Source: Planctomyces sp. (lineage in GTDB: Bacteria; Planctomycetota; Planctomycetia; Planctomycetales; Planctomycetaceae). From it: a stretch of DNA of 32,772 nucleotides. Positions within the stretch are counted from its first letter, which is position 1; each line of letters starts with the position of its first letter. Below the pieces are notes generated by a model. It was not told where the DNA came from. It saw only the letters and a list, made by a program, of their open reading frames with translations, and ran no database searches. This document shows, piece after piece, positions 5,066 to 12,032 of the stretch. Both the position numbers and the translations under genes were made by a program. The stretch is taken from contig SXKJ01000269.1 of NCBI GenBank assembly GCA_005778115.1, positions 1-32,772 of the forward strand. The letters run 5' to 3'.

Positions 5066-6307
5066 TTACTTCTCAGATAGATAGCCGATCGGAAGCAGAG
5101 CCTTCTCGTCCCGACGTTGTGGACTTACTCGGTCGGCGGATGTAATCGGTGGAGCGGAGTGTTGATCCCCGGCAGCGACCGGCTCTTCACGAGAGGCAAC
5201 CGGACGGCGGTTCGGTGTCGCGTCACGAGCGGCCGACGCCGGAGCACCCTGTTCCGGAAACGTGCGGATCGTCGTGACGATCTCCTTGATCTGATCGAAC
5301 TTCGCCCCGGTGGGGAGTTCCAGCGTCAAATCCATTCGCCGAGTAACGTGCGATTGAATCGGCAATCCCGATTCGCGATCGATGGTACATGTGCCGAAGC
5401 AGTGCCCATTTCGCAGCGTCATTTTTTCGGTCGCACCCGCGTGTTGGACCACGTTGCTGGCCTGCTGAATTTGAGCCGGCACGATATGGCCGAAGAGCTC
5501 CAGTGTCGCGTAGCGATCGTTGATCTCACCCAACCGGTAAGCGGTGTCGATGGTCATGGGGATCGGCCGCATGATCTGACGATTCTTTCGCCAGGAAGCG
5601 CCGACTTTCACGGTGGCGTCCGCGTTCAAGTCATCGACGTTGTACGGCAACATGCCCACGCTGTCGTCGATGAAGTTGGCGATCCCTTCGTCCTCTTGAG
5701 TCGCCGCCAACCGCGTGAGCAATTCCTGCTGCTGACTGACCGGAGCGTGTCGCACGCAGCGTTTCAAGAAGGCCTCAAAGTCGAAGACTTGAACGATCCG
5801 ATTGTCAGCCCCCAACTCAAACGAGAAGCCGTTATCGACCAGCCCGTGATAAACCCAAGCTGAATCCGGAATGGTCTTTGGCAGCAAGGCCGAGTCGTAA
5901 CTGACCTTCTCACCCGCGATGTCATGTTCGTAGCGGACTTGTTGATAACGGACACCGAGCCGCTTCACTCCTTGCTCGATCCCCTCAACGGTCACGAAAA
6001 GCTTCATGGTCAGTTGCGACGAGCTTTCAATGGGCCGGCCTCCGTCCGGAGACAACTGCCGCAGCCGCTGCTCGACAGTTTTGAAGAGCGGAAATCGCGT
6101 CCCAACTTTCAACCGAAATTCGAGATTCTCGGCGGGAAGTTCTTTCTTCGCGGTCTCGCGGCTCTTCTGGGCCTTCGCGCGTTCACCCAATTCCGGAATG
6201 GCTTCTTCAGCGCTTGAATCGGCGTTCTCGGAGCCGAACCAGCCGCAGCCAGATAAGCTCAACAGCATTCCGCAGACGGCTACCCAACCTGCAACTCTTG
6301 TCCTCAT
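5066..6307 (-). CDS. Predicted lipoprotein of unknown function
   Basis: A 413-residue secreted lipoprotein. Residues 1-20 form a signal sequence and the lipobox LSGC ends at Cys21, so the mature protein should be lipid-anchored. A charged Ala/Glu-rich linker (~25-55) follows, then a folded region of about 280 residues starting near FRLKVGTRFPL, with alternating polar strands, and finally a low-complexity Pro/Ala/Arg-rich tail. The general pattern resembles a planctomycete lipoprotein group annotated only as DUF (possibly DUF6263); this is not certain. ATG 6305-6307 is chosen because it begins the signal peptide; an upstream in-frame Met at 6355 does not. The reverse complement carries GAGG just upstream. 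Its gene lies 147 nt downstream of the dehydrogenase on the same strand, with a REP-like pair between them. Confidence 0.85.
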   Translation of the reverse strand: MRTRVAGWVAVCGMLLSLSGCGWFGSENADSSAEEAIPELGERAKAQKSRETAKKELPAENLEFRLKVGTRFPLFKTVEQRLRQLSPDGGRPIESSSQLTMKLFVTVEGIEQGVKRLGVRYQQVRYEHDIAGEKVSYDSALLPKTIPDSAWVYHGLVDNGFSFELGADNRIVQVFDFEAFLKRCVRHAPVSQQQELLTRLAATQEDEGIANFIDDSVGMLPYNVDDLNADATVKVGASWRKNRQIMRPIPMTIDTAYRLGEINDRYATLELFGHIVPAQIQQASNVVQHAGATEKMTLRNGHCFGTCTIDRESGLPIQSHVTRRMDLTLELPTGAKFDQIKEIVTTIRTFPEQGAPASAARDATPNRRPVASREEPVAAGDQHSAPPITSADRVSPQRRDEKALLPIGYLSEK

Positions 6308-6400
6308 GACGACCTCGCTTCTTCCATGCTGCCCCGCCAAATTCGGCGGGAACATATCAGTCGCTGGTCAGCCGGCAAAGACGATTTCGTCGCACATAAA

Positions 6401-6454
6401 GTAGACGAGTCACTCCGTGACTCGAAGGCTCCGGTCACGGAGTGGCCGGTCTAC
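6401..6454. repeat. Convergent GTAG-hairpin (REP-like) pair
   Basis: The unit is bounded by GTAGAC (6401-6406) and GTCTAC (6449-6454). The plus-strand half is GTAGA followed by CGAGTCAC-TCC-GTGACTCG; the minus-strand half is GTAGA followed by CCGGCCAC-TCC-GTGACCGG with one mismatch. Each half is a hairpin and the halves also pair with one another. It abuts the stop codon of the dehydrogenase gene (6455) and precedes the lipoprotein gene. Confidence 0.8.
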
Positions 6455-7153
6455 TCAAGTCGGCACGCTCAACGGTTCGCCGTTGTCTTTGGCCGAGAGT
6501 TGCAGCAAAAACGGAACGGCCACCTCAGCCCAGCGAGCAGGATCAACATAACGGCCAGCCGACGCCCCGAACGCGCTCTGCAACATCTCTGTGTTGATAA
6601 TGCCGGGATCGAGCGGAATCGCGGCCATTCCATCCGGCAGCTCTTGAGCCATCGCCTGTGTCAGTCCTTCAATCGCCCACTTGGTCGCGCAGTAAGGGGC
6701 GACATCCGCCGAGGTGGATCGTCCCCAACCGGAGCTAAAATTGACGATCACGCCCTGTTGCCGCGCGATCATCGCCGGAACGAAATGCCGCACGACGTTC
6801 GTGACCCCTTTGATGTTGACGTCGATGACGGCGTCGAATTCGTCGACCGGAACGTCCCACAGCGCCGCGTTGCGATTGATGATCGCCGCGTTGTTGAGCA
6901 GCAAATCCGGCGGACCAATCTCCGCCAGCACGCTCTTGGCCCACTCAGCCACATCTGCATCACGGCTCACATCGAGGACGTCAAACCGATGCGGTGCCGT
7001 ATGCCGGACGCGCATCGACTCAATCGCCAACGTCTGCCGGCCGCAGCCGACCACGCGATGACCAAGGCTCGCGAACTTCGCGGCCATCACTTCGCCCAGT
7101 CCCTTGGTGACTCCAGTAATCAAAACCACTCGACTCATGGCAGACTGCGGCAT
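6455..7153 (-). CDS. Short-chain dehydrogenase/reductase
   Basis: A 232-residue classical SDR, a Rossmann-fold NAD(P)-dependent oxidoreductase acting in the cytosol. Visible motifs are the cofactor-binding TGVTKGLG (13-20), NNAA (87-90), the structural Asn in DVNIKG (N113), catalytic Ser at 140/141 and YCATK (Tyr154, Lys158), with LDPGIINTEM after it. The substrate is not predictable. The start MPQSAM at 7153 has AGGAG 7 nt upstream on the minus strand; a longer frame reaches 7267 only by reading through a palindromic repeat. It is divergent from the secreted-protein gene at 7329 and may be co-transcribed with the lipoprotein gene downstream. Confidence 0.93.
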   Translation of the reverse strand: MPQSAMSRVVLITGVTKGLGEVMAAKFASLGHRVVGCGRQTLAIESMRVRHTAPHRFDVLDVSRDADVAEWAKSVLAEIGPPDLLLNNAAIINRNAALWDVPVDEFDAVIDVNIKGVTNVVRHFVPAMIARQQGVIVNFSSGWGRSTSADVAPYCATKWAIEGLTQAMAQELPDGMAAIPLDPGIINTEMLQSAFGASAGRYVDPARWAEVAVPFLLQLSAKDNGEPLSVPT

Positions 7154-7168
7154 GTGGTGCTCCTCAAA

Positions 7169-7236
7169 CGTGGGGCAGGGTTTCAACCTGCCAGTCCCTG
7201 GCAACCATCTCTGGCAGGTTGAAACCCTGCCCCACG
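7169..7236. repeat. Perfect 26-bp inverted repeat, family B (GGGGCAGG type)
   Basis: Arms 7169-7194 and 7211-7236 are perfectly complementary over 26 nt around a 16-nt loop. The arm begins CGTGGGGCAGGGTTTCAACC. A related hairpin with about 20 of 23 shared arm positions lies in the ribosomal operon at 18863-18919. The element sits in the divergent intergenic space between the SDR and the secreted-protein gene, 16 nt upstream of the SDR start. Confidence 0.9.
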
Positions 7237-7328
7237 ATGACGTCATCACCAATTCGTTGCAATTCAAAGTATTGAGCCTGAGAATCCCGGCCCACTGTCA
7301 CACCCCACCCCCATCAGGAGACTATCAG

Positions 7329-7907
7329 ATGAATCATTTTCGATGGCAGGCCGTTTCCGCAGCCGCCGTTTTTGTGTGCTGCATCGCGGTTGCTGAAGAG
7401 AAGGAAAAAGCGACGCAACTCGTCGATGTCAAAGAGATCAAGCTGACCGTTCCCAAAGCCTGGAAGCAGGAAAAGCCAAGCAATCAATTCCGCGTCGCGC
7501 AATTCAAGATCGACGCGGCGGACGGTGACAAAGAGGGGGCCGAACTGGTCATCACTCAGTTTGGCGGCGGCGGTGGCGGCGTTGACGACAACATCAAACG
7601 CTGGATCAACCAATTCGAGTCGAAGGACCGCAAGTCCAAGGTCACGAAAGGCAAAAGCAAGCTGGGCGAATATGTGGTCGCCGACGTGATGGGCACCTAT
7701 CTCAAGCCCGACGGGCCGCCGATTGCCGGCAAGACCAAGCCGACCCCCGGCTCGCGAGTGCTCAATGTCATGCTGATGATCGAAGAGAAAGGGGTTTACT
7801 TCCTGAAGCTGGCCGGCCCAGAGAAAACCGTAACAGCAGCGGCCACCGATCTGCGAACCTCATTCGGAGCAAAGGCCGACGACGAGAAAGTCTATCCGCC
7901 TGAATGA
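7329..7907 (+). CDS. Small secreted protein of unknown function
   Basis: A 192-residue protein with a cleavable signal peptide: basic start, hydrophobic core and the likely cleavage site AVA at 20-22 before EEK. There is no lipobox. The mature part starts with a KEIKLTVPKAWKQE-like strand pattern and a Gly-rich stretch (QFGGGGGGVDDNIKRW, ~80-95), and it contains a single IEEKGVYFLKLAGP core near the C-terminus. This resembles a group of small planctomycete secreted proteins with no assigned role. The start is supported by AGGAG at 7317-7321, about 7 nt upstream. REP-like hairpins follow 25 nt after the stop. Confidence 0.85.
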   Translation: MNHFRWQAVSAAAVFVCCIAVAEEKEKATQLVDVKEIKLTVPKAWKQEKPSNQFRVAQFKIDAADGDKEGAELVITQFGGGGGGVDDNIKRWINQFESKDRKSKVTKGKSKLGEYVVADVMGTYLKPDGPPIAGKTKPTPGSRVLNVMLMIEEKGVYFLKLAGPEKTVTAAATDLRTSFGAKADDEKVYPPE

Positions 7908-7924
7908 GGTCGTGTGGCGAAGCA

Positions 7925-7965
7925 GCGGAAATGTAGGCGAGTCGCTCCCGCGACTCGCATTCCGC
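7925..7965 (+). repeat. GTAG-hairpin (REP-like) unit
   Basis: GTAG at 7933-7936 is followed by the hairpin GCGAGTCG-CTCCCG-CGACTCGC (7937-7958), and GCGGAA / TTCCGC (7925-7930, 7960-7965) extend the symmetry. Thirty nt, 7933-7962, are identical to 3383-3412. It lies downstream of the secreted-protein gene and faces an inverted relative at 8021-8044. Confidence 0.85.
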
Positions 7966-8020
7966 ACGTCAATTAGCTCCCGACGATACGTTTCCCGGTG
8001 CGTGAGTTCACAGGCGGAAC

Positions 8021-8044
8021 CTCAGTTGCGGAGCAACTGAGCTA
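8021..8044 (-). repeat. GTAG-hairpin (REP-like) unit, minus orientation
   Basis: Read on the minus strand the unit is GTAG followed by CTCAGTTGC-TCC-GCAACTGAG. It is the relative of the minus-strand hairpin at 3357-3382, where the same stem position is a C:G pair instead of T:A. It faces the unit at 7925-7965. Confidence 0.8.
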
Positions 8045-8055
8045 CGCAAACACCG

Positions 8056-8089
8056 CGAGGCAGGCGATTCGCCTGCCTCGTTGGTTTTT
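8056..8089 (+). terminator. Intrinsic terminator-like hairpin
   Basis: A perfect 11-bp GC-rich stem (CGAGGCAGGCG / CGCCTGCCTCG, 8056-8066 and 8070-8080) with a 3-nt loop is followed by TTGGTTTTT on the plus strand. It would end transcripts from the secreted-protein gene, and it lies between that gene and the convergent zinc-ribbon gene. Confidence 0.6.
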
Positions 8090-8114
8090 CGGACGTCCAA
8101 TTGCCGGGTTCAGC

Positions 8115-8240
8115 TTAGTCCCGTTTCAGCAAATAATGGCAGCGTTTGCAGCGGACACGGCGTTTGACCAGGCAGTTGCACTTCGGACAACGCTTGGTTC
8201 TCAGGGCAATTTTTCGCTTCGTGCGGGGGCGGATGACCAT
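8115..8240 (-). CDS. Small zinc-ribbon protein (41 aa)
   Basis: A 41-residue, very basic protein with two Cys pairs, CPKC (18-21, with a further Cys at 23) and CKRC (31-34), spaced like a compact zinc ribbon. It starts MVIRPRTKRKIALRTKR and ends LLKRD. The strong Arg/Lys bias suggests nucleic-acid or ribosome binding, but it is not L36, L33 or L32. GAGGA lies about 10 nt upstream of the ATG on the minus strand. It faces the terminator hairpin at 8056-8089. It is too short for firm assignment; regular zinc-ligand spacing and the ribosome site are the evidence that it is real. Confidence 0.65.
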   Translation of the reverse strand: MVIRPRTKRKIALRTKRCPKCNCLVKRRVRCKRCHYLLKRD

Positions 8241-8349
8241 TTCAACTCGTTCCTCGAACAGTTCAGGCTTGGGCCGGGATCAAATGAGCGGGGAAAACTA
8301 GCGAAAGCCCCCTTCAATCTCAAGCGGTTGGCCACAACTTTGCCCGGCC

Positions 8350-8416
8350 GCTCCTGCACGACGCGTGAGCGAGTGATTATTCTAAATCGCCACTCGCTCG
8401 CGCGTCGTGCTGGAGC
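8350..8416. repeat. Long palindrome, family C, second copy
   Basis: Arms 8350-8375 and 8391-8416 match at 24 of 26 positions around a 15-nt A/T-rich loop. The arm shares ACGCG(C/T)GAGCGAGTG with the element at 466-540, while loops and flanks differ. This shows a dispersed family rather than a one-off hairpin. Confidence 0.88.
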
Positions 8417-8726
8417 GCCATCACCACTACCAACAGTGGTCGTGCGGTGCTCTTGCAACAAAATCTGCGATCTGGTTGACAGACCTTGACCACTTCCTAC
8501 CATCCGCCCGCTTTGATCAAGACGGCTCATGGATGCGAGCCACCGGCGCTTTCAGAATCGAAATCGCAGATAACCTTGAACAAGCACCTGACTATCGCGG
8601 CTGGTTGGCCGCGAGCAGGCTCGAACCAAAGGATTGGTCTCGGAGAATTCGCATGGATGCGACGCTCGTTTTGAGCCAGTTGGCTGACATTGCTTTGTCG
8701 GCTTCGCAAACCCAGCGGCTCTTCCA

Positions 8727-8780
8727 GTTCGTAGTTCCGGATTTAGCCGGTCATTGCCGCCTGAAGGCGGAACTACGAAC
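8727..8780. repeat. Inverted-repeat element with GTAG/CTAC ends
   Basis: Arms GTTCGTAGTTCCG (8727-8739) and CGGAACTACGAAC (8768-8780) are perfectly complementary. On the minus strand GTAG at 8776-8773 is followed by TT and the hairpin CCGCCT-TC-AGGCGG; on the plus strand GTAG at 8731-8734 is followed by a weak CCGG hairpin. It fits the REP-like pair pattern and lies upstream of the amidotransferase-like gene. Confidence 0.8.
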
Positions 8781-8902
8781 GAGAACAACAATCATCTGAC
8801 CGAGCCTGTGCCCAAACCGGCTCGGTGGCGCGAGTCGGTTCCCGTTGTTATTTCGCCAGGAACTCAGCACAGGAAGTGCTGAACTTTGGAAGGGACTCCC
8901 GC

Positions 8903-9727
8903 ATGACCTCGAAGCCGATTATCGCCCTCAATGCCGATTTCCGTGCCGCCTCCTCTGAGCACATCGCGCTCACCTGGCTCCCCAATGGTTACTTCGACCA
9001 AATCAGTGGAGCCAAAACCAGCAAGTCTCCGGGTGGCATCCCGATGATCGTTCCGCCACTTGCCGAGGAAGAAGACCTGCGGGCGTTGCTGGAGAAGTGC
9101 GACGGCGTGGTGCTCGCGGGCTGTTCTCTCGATCTCGATCCACGGCGACTGGGCTTCGACAAACATCCGGCAACGAAGCCGATGGCGACTCGACGCGAAG
9201 ATTTTGATCGTCGTCTCGCGAAGATGGCTGTCGAGATGCGGTTGCCGATCCTGGCAATCGGTGCGGGCATGCAGACCGTCAACGTCGTCTGTGGCGGCAC
9301 GTTGTTCCAGCACATCCCAGAAGACTTCCCGAAAGCGATCCAACACCGCGACCATGTCGAGCGAACATTGCGGCACATCATCAACATCGTCCCCGGCACA
9401 CGCATGGACGTCATGTACGGCCCCGGCGAAATCCGAGTGAACAGCGACCACCACATGTGTGTCGATCAGCTCGCTCCGCTGTTCAAAGTCAGCGCCACCG
9501 CGCCGGACGGAGTCATCGAAGCCTTTGAGTCTGTCGAAGACGACTGGTTCTGCGTCGGCGTCCAATGGCATCCCGAGAGCGACACCGCCGCCGCGCTGGA
9601 CATGCAGGCCTTTGAAATCTTCCTCGAGGCATGCGTGGACCGTCTGGCCGGAACCAATACGGACACCGCGCCGATGACCATACCCTTCACGCAGAAGGTC
9701 TCTCGCAAAGTGGCAGCTGCTGCGTAA
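8903..9727 (+). CDS. Class I glutamine amidotransferase-like protein, nucleophile Cys missing
   Basis: A 274-residue protein of the peptidase C26 / gamma-glutamyl-GABA hydrolase (PuuD-like) group. Family features present: GGIPMIVPPL (44-53), DGVVLAGC (67-74), GGTLFQHI (131-138), VNSDHHMCVDQL (179-190), DGVIEAFE (202-209) and GVQWHPE (219-225) with the His-Glu of the catalytic triad. The nucleophile elbow, normally LGICRGxQ, reads LAIGAGMQ (117-124), so Gly120 replaces the catalytic Cys and Ala121 the Arg. Hydrolysis by the standard mechanism should not be possible; the protein may bind a ligand or use another residue. GGAAGGGA at 8888-8895 supports ATG 8903; a longer in-frame start at 8825 does not have one. 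The gene stands alone, converging on folC. Confidence 0.88.
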   Translation: MTSKPIIALNADFRAASSEHIALTWLPNGYFDQISGAKTSKSPGGIPMIVPPLAEEEDLRALLEKCDGVVLAGCSLDLDPRRLGFDKHPATKPMATRREDFDRRLAKMAVEMRLPILAIGAGMQTVNVVCGGTLFQHIPEDFPKAIQHRDHVERTLRHIINIVPGTRMDVMYGPGEIRVNSDHHMCVDQLAPLFKVSATAPDGVIEAFESVEDDWFCVGVQWHPESDTAAALDMQAFEIFLEACVDRLAGTNTDTAPMTIPFTQKVSRKVAAAA

Positions 9728-9945
9728 CTGCCGTTCGTGTCGAAGCCACATTCTTCAGAGCGCGGGTGCTCTGCACTCTGGCGAGTGCGGCTAGAAAGAA
9801 AGATGGATCAACATCCGGTCAATGCACTTCCTGACCGGGCACAGCACTGCTGACGGAGACGACCAGGATCATTCCCGTTTCGCCTCCGCCAGCAGTTTCT
9901 TTATTGATTTCCACATCATACGCGACTGGTAAACACCGCCATGGC

Positions 9946-9973
9946 CTGGCAATTCTGATTACTGAATTGCCAG
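9946..9973 (-). terminator. Hairpin spanning the folC stop codon
   Basis: CTGGCAATTC (9946-9955) and GAATTGCCAG (9964-9973) form a perfect 10-bp stem with an 8-nt loop that contains the folC TAA (9959-9961). No U-tract follows on the minus strand. It may terminate transcription weakly or protect the 3' end of the message. Confidence 0.45.
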
Positions 9974-11347
9974 CCCCCTCGCAAAAATCAACTCGCGCAT
10001 TTCGGCGGCGATGAAGAACGAGCCGGTGACACAGATCAGATCGTCGGGCGTCGTGATTCTCCGAGCGATCCGCCAAGCCTCGGTCGGTGTGGTTGCGACA
10101 TGACACGGCACGTCGCTGACGGACTGAATCAATCGCCGCAAGGACTCGGCGGGAACCGAACGTGGATTGTGGAGGTATTGCGTCAGGATGATGCTGTCGA
10201 ATCGCGGCAGCAGTTGCCTCGCGAGGCCGAGCACATCTTTGTCTTTGGTCGCAGCAAAGATCAGCACGCGGCGCGAGAGGTTCTGCCCAGGCAATGACGT
10301 GCTGAATGACTCGTCGAGCGTGTGACCCAACGCGGAAATCGATTCCCAATTGTGTCCTGCATCGACGACCACTGTGGGCCTTCGGGCGACTACTTCGATT
10401 CGCATCGGCCAGCGGACTTGTGAAAGTCCTCGCTGAGCGATGTCTGGGGAAATACTCCAATTCAATTGCCGCAGTCGATCAATTGTCGCCAACGCGACGG
10501 CCGCGTTGTGCGCTTGATGCTCGCCCGCCATAGTCAACGGCATTGCTGGCCAGTGTTGATGAGGGGTCGTAACGGCCACTGATCCGAAGGTGCCCGATTC
10601 CGAATTCGGTGACGAAGGGGTGTAGCCATACGAGAATTCGCGGTTGATTTGCCAAAGGCCTGAATCCTGTTCGCGACAAGTCGTCTCAATCACGGCACGA
10701 GCCTCATCGCCAACGACTCCACTGATGACTGGAACTCGCGGCTTCACAATCCCGGCTTTCTCAGCAGCGATCTGCGACAGCGTGCTGCCAAGCAACTGCG
10801 TGTGGTCCCGGCTGATTGTGGTCAGCACGCAAGCAACCGGCGAGCAAACATTGGTAGAGTCAAGTCGCCCACCCAAGCCCACTTCCAAGACGACAATCTC
10901 TGTTCTCTGAGACTCGAAGAACAACCACGCGAGAGCCGTCGTGACCTCGAAAAACGTGGGATTAAATGGCTGCGGATCCGACTCGCATTGCCGGACGGCG
11001 ACCTGCACGCGGCGCACGAGCTCGACGATTTGGTCCGGCGTCGGTCGCTGTCCGGCAACCTGCATTCGCTCTTCAAAGGCTTTCACGTGCGGGGACGTGT
11101 AGAGCCCGACTCGACGTCCGGCGGCCGAGAGCATCTCCGCCAGCATGATGGCGGTGGAGCCTTTCCCTTTGGTCCCGGCGATATGGATGCAGGGCAATCG
11201 GCTCTGTGGATTGTCGAGCAATTCCAGCAGTCGCCGCATGCGACCCAGCTTGAAGTCTTGCTTGCTGAACGCCGGTGTCCGCTCAAAGTTGGTGCGATCG
11301 AACAGGAAGCCGATCGCCTGTTCGTAGGTCTGGGCCGATTCGATCAT
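9959..11347 (-). CDS. folC: Folylpolyglutamate synthase / dihydrofolate synthase
   Basis: A 462-residue cytosolic Mur-ligase-type enzyme that adds glutamate to folates and, in bifunctional members, makes dihydrofolate from dihydropteroate and glutamate. The P-loop GTKGKGS (58-64) follows IHIA as in FolC. Further family signatures are YTSPHVKAFEERM (83-95), VLEVGLGGRLDSTN and VVVDAGHNWESI in the C-terminal domain. Length is at the upper end for the family. The start is the ATG at 11345-11347; the ribosome site is weak. The gene is divergent from the ribosomal operon, with 285 nt between start codons. A hairpin spans the stop codon. Confidence 0.95.
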   Translation of the reverse strand: MIESAQTYEQAIGFLFDRTNFERTPAFSKQDFKLGRMRRLLELLDNPQSRLPCIHIAGTKGKGSTAIMLAEMLSAAGRRVGLYTSPHVKAFEERMQVAGQRPTPDQIVELVRRVQVAVRQCESDPQPFNPTFFEVTTALAWLFFESQRTEIVVLEVGLGGRLDSTNVCSPVACVLTTISRDHTQLLGSTLSQIAAEKAGIVKPRVPVISGVVGDEARAVIETTCREQDSGLWQINREFSYGYTPSSPNSESGTFGSVAVTTPHQHWPAMPLTMAGEHQAHNAAVALATIDRLRQLNWSISPDIAQRGLSQVRWPMRIEVVARRPTVVVDAGHNWESISALGHTLDESFSTSLPGQNLSRRVLIFAATKDKDVLGLARQLLPRFDSIILTQYLHNPRSVPAESLRRLIQSVSDVPCHVATTPTEAWRIARRITTPDDLICVTGSFFIAAEMRELIFARGLAIQ

Positions 11348-11500
11348 GATGCGAGTAAATATGTCGAAGGGAGCTGCAAAAGTTCGGTTCGACGTGTTGT
11401 AACGACACGTCCAGCCGAGGTCTCATCAGCGCGTTTCCTCGATGCGGGGCTGAGGACGTTTCCGATCCCAAGATATTGTGGCTTCAGGGCGTCAGGTCGT

Positions 11501-11529
11501 TTGACAAAGAAAATAGTCACCACTATCTT
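11501..11529 (+). promoter_or_regulatory. Sigma-70-type promoter of the ribosomal operon
   Basis: TTGACA at 11501-11506 is a perfect -35 box. A 17-nt spacer leads to TATCTT at 11524-11529 (four of six consensus -10 bases). It lies 104 nt upstream of the rpsJ start, leaving a leader of about 95 nt. It is the only near-consensus promoter I found in the window. Confidence 0.75.
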
Positions 11530-11632
11530 CCGCCGCCTTGCGAACTGGACCCCCCGTCTACGGACGCGGTGTCGAAATGGAAAAACTTGTGTCAGGGTTG
11601 GAGTTTAGGACGCATCAGGAACGGCCAAAGGT

Positions 11633-11956
11633 ATGAGTCAAGAGCGTATTCGCATCCGCATGGAAGCCTACGATCACTCCGTCTTGGATGTGTCGGCGAC
11701 GGAAATCGTCGATACCGCCAAACGCACCGGAGCCGATGTCCGCGGTCCAATTCCACTCCCAACACGTATTGAACGCTACACTGTGCTTCGTAGTCCGCAT
11801 ATCGACAAGAAGTCTCGTGAGCAATTCGAGATCAGAACGCACAAGCGGCTGATTGATATTGTGCAACCAACGGGCAAGACAATTGACGCTCTTAATCGTC
11901 TGTCGCTGCCGGCTGGCGTAGATATCAAAATCAAGGCCTCTTCGCTGCACGGTTAA
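11633..11956 (+). CDS. rpsJ: 30S ribosomal protein S10
   Basis: First gene of the ribosomal cluster. The 107-residue product begins [19 protein letters not shown] and contains [16 protein letters not shown] and FEIRTHKRL, the S10 signature region. Its length is normal. S10 binds the 30S head and, in many bacteria, also NusB in antitermination. It follows the promoter by about 100 nt; the Shine-Dalgarno is weak (AGGA, 13 nt upstream). The next gene, rplC, starts 76 nt after the stop, one of the wider gaps in the operon. No tuf or fusA precedes it. Confidence 0.97.
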   Translation: MSQERIRIRMEAYDHSVLDVSATEIVDTAKRTGADVRGPIPLPTRIERYTVLRSPHIDKKSREQFEIRTHKRLIDIVQPTGKTIDALNRLSLPAGVDIKIKASSLHG

Positions 11957-12032
11957 TTGTGGTGCGCCTTTCTCCGGCTGAGTGCTTGTGCCTCGTCGGA
12001 TCGCAGCCTTTAGTGCTGACTGCGAGGGGAAA

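Larger units (their letters stand above)
8241..8902. other. Gene-free region containing two palindromic repeats
   Basis: About 660 nt between the zinc-ribbon gene and the amidotransferase-like gene. Two palindromes occur (8350-8416 and 8727-8780). The intervening 310 nt contain open frames on both strands, but none has a ribosome site or a recognisable product. Confidence 0.5.

Noticed and set aside
4386..5084. 232-codon plus-strand frame over the CBS gene
   Set aside because: Antisense to clear CBS domains; its composition is that of a shadow frame.
8407..8799. 130-codon plus-strand frame in the gene-free region
   Set aside because: It begins and ends inside palindromic repeats, has no ribosome site and no recognisable sequence.
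9819..9930. Minus-strand reading frame ending ...GMILVVSVSSAVPGQEVH downstream of folC
   Set aside because: It looks protein-like for about 34 residues but has no start codon with a ribosome site in frame and no family match. It could be a gene remnant, but the support is too thin.
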